From positions 6,339,001 to 6,403,000 of the forward strand of contig JAZBRI010000008.1 of assembly GCA_036874045.1 (NCBI GenBank): a stretch of 64,000 bases of DNA, given 5' to 3'. The position numbers were made by a program, and so were the translations under genes. Shown here in pieces: positions 58,141-64,000 of the stretch (the first letter of the stretch is position 1; every line of letters starts with the position of its first letter). Below the pieces are notes generated by a model. That model did no database searches, was not told the DNA's origin, and saw only the letters and a program-made list of their open reading frames with translations. This DNA comes from Cymodocea nodosa. Its lineage: Eukaryota > Streptophyta > Magnoliopsida > Alismatales > Cymodoceaceae.

Positions 58141-59249
58141 TCATACTCATCTGCCATGAAGCACACATGAGCAATGTCTTCTAACTCTTGTTCTTCTTCT
58201 AAATGTGAAGATTTTGATGATGATTCCTCAAATTCAGACTCTTCAAACATGTCATCCCAAGTGACCTTCAAAGCCTTTTTCTTGTAAAACTTTTTCTAAG
58301 TTTTCTTAGCCGTCTTCTTCTGATTTATCCTACTTTGCTTTTCATTTTTCCTTATAGGACAATCTAGAGGAAGATGTCCAGGTTTCTTATAGTTGTAACA
58401 TACATACTTTCTGGATGAAGAATTCTTGTCATTCAGTGATTTTGACGTTGAGAGTTTATCATTCTTGTTCCTTTGTTGTTTCCTAGCTTTCCATGCTTTC
58501 TTGAATTTCCTAGTCAGCAAAATCAAATCCTCGTCAGAATCAGTAGATATATCAGAATCTGAATTAATTTCGAAGGCTATTTCTTTCTTCATTTTTGGTT
58601 TGTTGTGACTCAGTGATTCATTTAATTGAACTTCATAAGCTGTTAAGTTTCCTATAAGTTCATTCATGGTATAATCATTTAAATCTCGTGATTTCTCAAT
58701 TGATGTTACTTTTTGAGACCATTTAGAACTTAGGGATCTGAGAATTTTCCTCACCAAATCCTTTTGTTCAAAATTCTTTCCTAAGCATTTTAAAAAGTTT
58801 ATGATATCAAGAAATCTGGAAAACATCTCAGAAATACTTTCGTCTTCATGCATCTTAAAGAGTTCATACTTATGAATCAACATGTTTATTTTAGTCTCTT
58901 TAACTTGAGAAGTACCTTCATGTAAAACTTCTAATGCATGCCATACCTCATAAGCAGATTTATATGTCGACACTTTACTGAACTATTCATAACTCAATGC
59001 ACAAAATAAAACATTTAAGCCCTTAGCATTCAGAGTTTCATTTTCTTTTTCAGTAATTGTCCAAGAATTATAAGGGGTAGATAACAGAGTATATGGTTTA
59101 GAAATCATGAACCACAACTTATGATCTATACTTTGAAGAAAAATAGTCATCCTATATTTCCAATATTCAAAATCTATTCCATCAAATAAAGGAAGACGAT
59201 TAAGATTTTGGCCTTCATATAAAGAAAAATTACCAATTCCAGTAGCCAT
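58141..59249 (-). pseudogene. gag: copia C gag with C-terminal spacer deleted
   Basis: Starts MATGIGNFSLYEGQNLNRLP at 59249 and has the same blocks as B: FDGIDFEYWKYRM, AYEVWHALE, KYELFKMHEDESI, knuckle CYNYKKPGHLPLDC (second Cys to Tyr), KVTWDD. The text HVCFMADEYEEETTSKW shows that the acidic tail is joined directly to protease; about 1.15 kb of tail and spacer present in B (51150-52300) is gone. Stops lie near 58981 and 58296. Confidence 0.88.
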
Positions 59250-59435
59250 CTTACGTTAGATTTTTCAACCTATTTGATTTTAAACAGTCTAAAAACTTTA
59301 AAACAACTTGAGCCTTAAATCAAGAAAGTTAAACGTATGCTTAGATATTAATGTATGTTTAAAAACAAGGATGGTAGAATAAGCAATGATATTAAATAAG
59401 TTGGTATTGATTTCATATCAAAGATTATTAACGAA

Positions 59436-59447
59436 GCTCTGATACCA
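59436..59447 (-). other. copia C primer-binding site
   Basis: TGGTATCAGAGC on the - strand is a perfect match to the usual initiator tRNA-Met site, two bases from the LTR. Confidence 0.9.
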
Positions 59448-59449
59448 CT

Positions 59450-61104
59450 TATAGGATCGTATGGCTACACAAGAGGGGGGTGAATTGTGTATTTCAATAT
59501 TTTCGAATATAATTGAAACTTTAAAACTCAAAAACAAGTCAAGACATTGTTTTCATAAAATCATTTTTATTCAAGGTTTCAATTACAATATACAATTCAA
59601 TTCTCCTCAGAAATTGTAGATGCAATTATATCTCGATACCATGTATCATCTAAACAATTTCATAACTACAAACAGAGAAAACTAATTTGCGGAATTTAAA
59701 ACATTTCTCCCTATTTGAGATCTTTCTTCTTCTTCTTCTTCTCTTTCTTCTTCAGCAATTCTTCAATGATGAATATCTTGTCTTTCTATGCTTCACCGAA
59801 TTTGCTTTCTTCTGATACTTTAAATCTTCAGTGATGTAAATCTTACCTTTTCTGCTTCACTGAATTTGCTTCCACCTGATACTTCAAATCTTCAGTGACA
59901 TATATCTTACTTTTTTATGCTTCATTGAATTTTCTTCCACCTGAGAGACTTTTCCCGAAGAGGTGTTTTTGATCCCTAAAAAGATTTTTCATTTGATGTG
60001 TAGGGATAGTTTGATCCTTGAAAAGATTTTTCATTTTGTGTACAAGGATAATTTGATCAACGAGAATTCTATGCCTTTTATACTGTATCTTCATTTCATG
60101 CATATCCTCCACGTTTAATCACTACCAGTTTTCTACTTCTTCACGTCTTTTCTTTTTCCTTCATGAAAATACACACGTTCTAACCCACGTTTACATTTTG
60201 AATTTTCTTTAATCATCAATATTGGATCTTTGAAAAATTTCCTGCAAAATAAATTTTCTCGTCCAAAATTTTTCATTAGTGCAATAAGGAATCGTTACTT
60301 TAATGTTAACTAAACTAGTAACACAAGTATATATATAACTTAACGTTTCTAACTTAACGAGTTCCTCATGTGCCAATTCACGTGACTAGTACTGTAGCTA
60401 ACTCAATGAACAAAGTCCGTGGTGTTACGCAAACTCAACGAACCATTTCCGTTGTGTTACAATAACTCAACAAACCAGTGATAAACAAATGGTTTTATAA
60501 TAAGAATTTTACCACGTGCAAAAATAACAACTTAAGTTTATAACGTTAACCTAACGCGTTGCCTTAATGTTCAATGTAACAACTCAACGCGTTTAGTTAT
60601 GTTAACTTAATGAGTTAAACATGTGCACCTCACGTGATACAATATAACATTCGTAACTTATAATTTCACCATGTGTATTACACTAACTTAATGAGTTCGT
60701 CTCTTCTTTTACTCACTAACTTAACGAGTTTTCACGTGACCTATTTTAACCTTTAAGTCTCTAACTTAACGAGTTCTCACATGACCTTTATACAAATAAC
60801 ACTCTAACTTAACGTGTTGTCTAAACGTGCACTGTAAATGATTCAAAAAATATAACTTTAAAATATATCATGTTTTTCAATAAAAACACACGTTAACTTA
60901 ACGTTTAGTTAAATTAGAAATTTATGTAATGAAAGGACTAGTTATTAACTTAGCATAATTTCAGATCCAATATAGATAAGTATTTATATCAGTAAACTTT
61001 TTTTATATTAATTGATGATTTTAATTTCTTTTCACAAGAAATAGTAATTGAGCAAATATGATTATTTTCATTTAGCACACTTCATCAAAACAAAATACTC
61101 AACA
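59450..61104 (-). repeat. copia C 5' LTR
   Basis: 1655 bp; the end near the primer-binding site has TA instead of TG on the + strand. Ends TACTCAACA at 61104. The TATA box is at 60074-60082 and the motif array at 60310-60830. Clearly more diverged from the B LTRs than these are from each other, as expected for the older host element. Confidence 0.92.
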
Positions 61105-63791
61105 TTCACTTTTGTTAGTTGTAAAACTCGTACAATTTTTGTAAGCATTCGAGTTATTTATCAGTAATGGATATTATATTTATGATTTCAATGATTGAAT
61201 CCATTTATAAACTCGAAGAGTTATAAATGTTTTAAAAAATGATAACCTTTCGTATTTCTACCTTGGTAAAACCCTAGTTTTACAATCTTTACTTCCACTA
61301 AGTTCTACAGTGAATGGCGAAGATTAATCGACAATGTCAGGATGTGGAAGGGGACATGGTAGAATGACAAAAGTACAAAAAAGAGAGGTGGAACTTCAGA
61401 AGATAGAAAACGAGATCAACGACATCTACTCAAGGTATACTTTTGTAATGAAGTGCTACATGAAATTAGAAAAGTTGTTCAAGACAAGAAAAATTTCTAT
61501 TGGAAATTTATTCGAAATTATGTTGAAACATAGTTTTAGAATAAAACAGATCGAACTTTCCACGTTACAAATGTGAAACCAAACTTTACAACTTAACCCT
61601 ACAGTTGTTACAAGTTCTAGACAAGTACTTAAAAAATCGGTACAGTCTAATATTTATTATGGAAAGAAATGGAGACCAATGATAGAAAATGCCAACAAGG
61701 AATTAGAATATTTGTATTCCCAATATTATTTCCCCCCAGCTATTTTAGACGACATTCAACAATTTATTGATGAATAGAAAAATGCCATTTGGAAAATGGG
61801 CATTTGAAGTGAAGGACAAAAAGTTTATCAACTAAAAATGACAGACATTAAGAGCTTAAAACTCTATATTCCATTATTTTGACCTAGGCATCATGGTGAA
61901 GGACCATCAAGACCATAGGTGCCTTTAACAAGAGAAATTAAGAAAACTTTAGAGCCTCTTGAATGACTAGAAACATTGCAGACATATAGTCGGAAAAAGA
62001 AGAAAACATTAGAATATTTTAGACTATCTACAGGTGTGCAAGGCATATTGCAGCAAAGAGAAGAATCATTGAAAAATGGAAAACTATGTTTCGTTGCACA
62101 AGCTAGACAAGATTTTGTTTCAGGAATCTCAGCAGATGTGACAAATATCGGATTACAAGCATACACTCTAAGGTATTGTGTCACATTAGTGCATACTGTT
62201 TCTTTTAATACAATGGACAATTTTTCACATCATGCTACAAGCCAACATTCTTTTCCTATGGAAAGAGAACATGTAGGAAATTTTGATGATACATATACAG
62301 ATGATATCAATTTTGATGACAATTTTGATGACATAGACACTAAGTCTATGAATTTTGAAGATATTTCATCTAAAGAGGAATGTACAAATATTCTTCCTCT
62401 TACTGTATCTTAGATAGAGACTTTTGATTTTTGGTATAGTTGCTTATACTACATTTTATTCAAGTGGTTATGTCTGTTACAATATCAAGTATATTTGTTG
62501 ATAAATGTATATAATCAACAAACTACACAGTTACAAATAGAATATAACATTGCCAATGTCTCAATTATAGAAATTTCAGAAATACAGAGATAGAAATAAA
62601 ATCTATTACACAGACATATGTAGAACATTCTTTTATACAGAGATAGTTGTTATATAGACCACTTATAGAAATAAATGTTGCTAATAGATAGAATAATACA
62701 TAGACTATTGATACTGATATGTTTCAAGAAGAACAAATAGAGAAAGTTCAGCAAATTATTGATACGATAATAACAGATATTTCAGACATTTATACTAGCC
62801 TTGATAGAAATTCCACCAATTCTGAAAGATCTAAAAATATAGATGCTACTGATGATATTGAAACAAGTGCTAGATCAGAACATCATGACAGGAAAATACC
62901 TTATCCTAAACAGAATTTAGACAAAAATACATTGTTATGGTTAAAAAATAGTTCCTGTTATGAAAAATTTCAAACATATAAAACTTTTACAGATTTATAT
63001 TCAAGATCAGTTAAGTTTGAAGGGATGACACATATACGAGAAATGTTTGAATTTCATGGCTTGTGGACTCTACTTCCACAATAGCCAGGCCATCTTGTTA
63101 TACCAGAAATTATAAGTTGTTTTTACTCAAACTTAACAATGGAAGAAGGTATTCCTGTTTCCAATATACAAGACTACAATATATATTTAACTCCTGAATT
63201 ACTTTATCAAGTACTTGGTTTGAAAAATGGAGTTAAATTATCAAAAAGAAAACAAGTTTATCAGTTGGGATGAGACATTAAAAGTTTAGCCAAAGATCCA
63301 ACTACCAACAATCTGATGAGATTACTAAATGACTTAAATGGCTAAACACATTTTATTGCAAAAATACTACATGCTTCACTCTTTCAGAGGTTTGGTCATG
63401 GTGTAGAGGTTGGCAGATGCTGTCTTTATGCTACATACGCATTAATTAACCATATACAGGTGAACTTGTATGATATTTTTGTTTCTCATATCTTAAACTT
63501 GCAGTGTAAATTATTTTATGGTGACACACTTCTGAGAATTGTGGCAAGTCAAATAGATATTACACTTTGGCCATAGAAAAGATTAAAATCAAGATCTTTC
63601 TTTGCAAAGGAACTAGAAAAATACTAAGAAGTAGATACACCTATAATTCGACAGCAACAACAATAAGATTGGCAAAATCAGTTACAACATCAATAGCAAC
63701 AATCGACACAGTTTTCAGAACAATAGCAACATACAGATACAAATACAGTTATAAATATAAATACACATACAGATTTACATATAGACATAAA
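61105..63791 (+). mobile_element. copia D, fragment of a second A-family element
   Basis: Homologous to 28170-30770 of copia A from the first base after copia C. Only the end of the pol-ORF3 spacer and ORF3 are in the window. The left half must lie beyond the lost left end of copia C. The right end is cut by another LTR. Confidence 0.85.
61334..63791 (+). pseudogene. copia D accessory ORF3, interrupted
   Basis: From ATG 61334 (MSGCGRGHGRMTKVQKREVEL), collinear with ORF3 of A: LEYLYSQYYFPPAILDDIQQ, the FVSGISADVTNIGLQAYTLR block, the Asp-Phe-Asp repeat near 62280-62350, MFEFHGLWTLLPQ, VLGLKNGVKL, LYATYALINHIQVN and KLFYGDTLLRIV. FEFQG has become FEFHG and the E of GLKNE is lost. Many TAG/TGA stops and a 3-base loss are present. 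The Gln/Thr-rich tail is cut at 63791. The more complete N-terminus (GCGRGHGR) suggests the basic start is ancestral in A and B types alike. Confidence 0.8.
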
Positions 63792-64000
63792 TGTTAGTTC
63801 ATTTATTTATCAGTTAATTTTGATGATGAAAAACGTGTGGTTTAATTATTTTTGTCATATTTTAGATGTCTTTTTACTCAAATGAATTTTGGCTAACTAC
63901 TATGAACTTAAAATCTTTTAAATTAGATTTTGATAGGTTATTTTGTCTACAGTGTATTGATCGGAGAGTTATTTTATAAGTCACCGAACAAAACAGGACA
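63792..64000 (+). repeat. start of another LTR (Sirevirus-like), cut by window end
   Basis: Begins TGTTAGTTCATTTATTTATC and shortly after has TTTTGATGATGAAAAACG, the same early motif as the copia A and B LTRs. Its last bases contain GGAGAGTTA and GTCACCGAAC, the palindrome motif again. It interrupts ORF3 of D. Orientation + is inferred from the motif order. Confidence 0.55.

Larger units (their letters stand above)
36832..61104 (-). mobile_element. copia C (Sirevirus-like), split by insertions
   Basis: Own sequence: 36832-40028, 41539-42013 and 55262-61104. Reading on the - strand: 5' LTR (61104-59450), primer-binding site, gag, protease-integrase-RT, non-coding block, ORF3, polypurine tract and a truncated 3' LTR. 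It carries three deletions relative to B: the gag tail, RNase H, and the ORF3 core. Copia B and a solo LTR of the P family are inserted in its non-coding block. It was itself inserted into copia D: the right flank is TTCAC at 61105-61109. The left duplicate is lost because the 3' LTR is cut at 36832. Confidence 0.85.

Noticed and set aside
1..64000. tRNA, rRNA, other ncRNA genes or intact host genes
   Set aside because: None recognised on either strand by reading; weak tRNA-like stems were not supported by a full cloverleaf.

Overview
The window looks like intergenic heterochromatin of a flowering plant, probably a eudicot with a repeat-rich genome. It is strongly AT-rich, has no intact host gene, and almost every readable protein fragment belongs to an LTR retrotransposon: Ty1/copia elements of Sirevirus (SIRE/Maximus) type and Ty3/gypsy elements of Athila/Tat type. 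I cannot name the species from sequence alone. All coding regions carry stops, frameshifts or deletions, so nothing here looks able to move by itself. The element names P, G1, G2, A, B, C, D, S and Q are labels I made up for this report. Layout: 1-2299 is the start of copia P on the + strand (partial 5' LTR, primer-binding site, first part of gag). Its gag is interrupted by a gypsy complex, G1, on the - strand (2300-17538), and more P gag follows at 17539-17820. G1 holds, from right to left, a truncated 5' LTR, the C-terminal part of gag, protease, an RT remnant fused to RNase H, integrase, an accessory ORF ('ORF3'), the N-terminal part of gag out of order, an LTR fragment, a broken F-box gene, a polypurine tract and the 3' LTR. 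Next come one partial and one nearly full gypsy LTR on the + strand (17821-19809), head to head with the LTR of a second gypsy element, G2 (- strand, 19810-20687 and 32457-35957). Copia A (+, 20688-32451) is inserted in that LTR with a 5-bp target duplication. G2 stops abruptly at 35957 against an unrelated LTR-like piece, Q (35958-36831). Then copia C (-, 36832-61104) runs almost to the end. It contains a solo LTR of the P family (40029-41538, perfect 5-bp duplication) and a complete nested copia B (42014-55261, perfect 5-bp duplication, two 1651-bp LTRs). C itself sits in D, a second copy of the A family, whose ORF3 (61334-63791) is cut by the start of yet another LTR at 63792. The most notable feature is modular sharing between superfamilies. 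The copia elements A, B, C and D and the gypsy elements G1 and G2 all carry a homologous accessory ORF3 downstream of pol, with conserved blocks such as FEFQG, GLKNE and KLFYGD. Gypsy G1/G2 and copia B/C also share a nearly 0.9-kb non-coding block downstream of pol, and a roughly 100-bp LTR segment. Most LTRs are packed with short spaced palindromes (arms such as TTTCGGATAGTTA or AACTCAACGA) next to CACGTG cores. In an intact element gag, protease, integrase, RT and RNase H would copy and integrate the element, the LTRs would drive transcription, and ORF3 would be an unassigned accessory product in the position where Sirevirus and Athila elements often carry an envelope-like ORF. The captured F-box gene inside G1 is the only recognisable host-type protein sequence.
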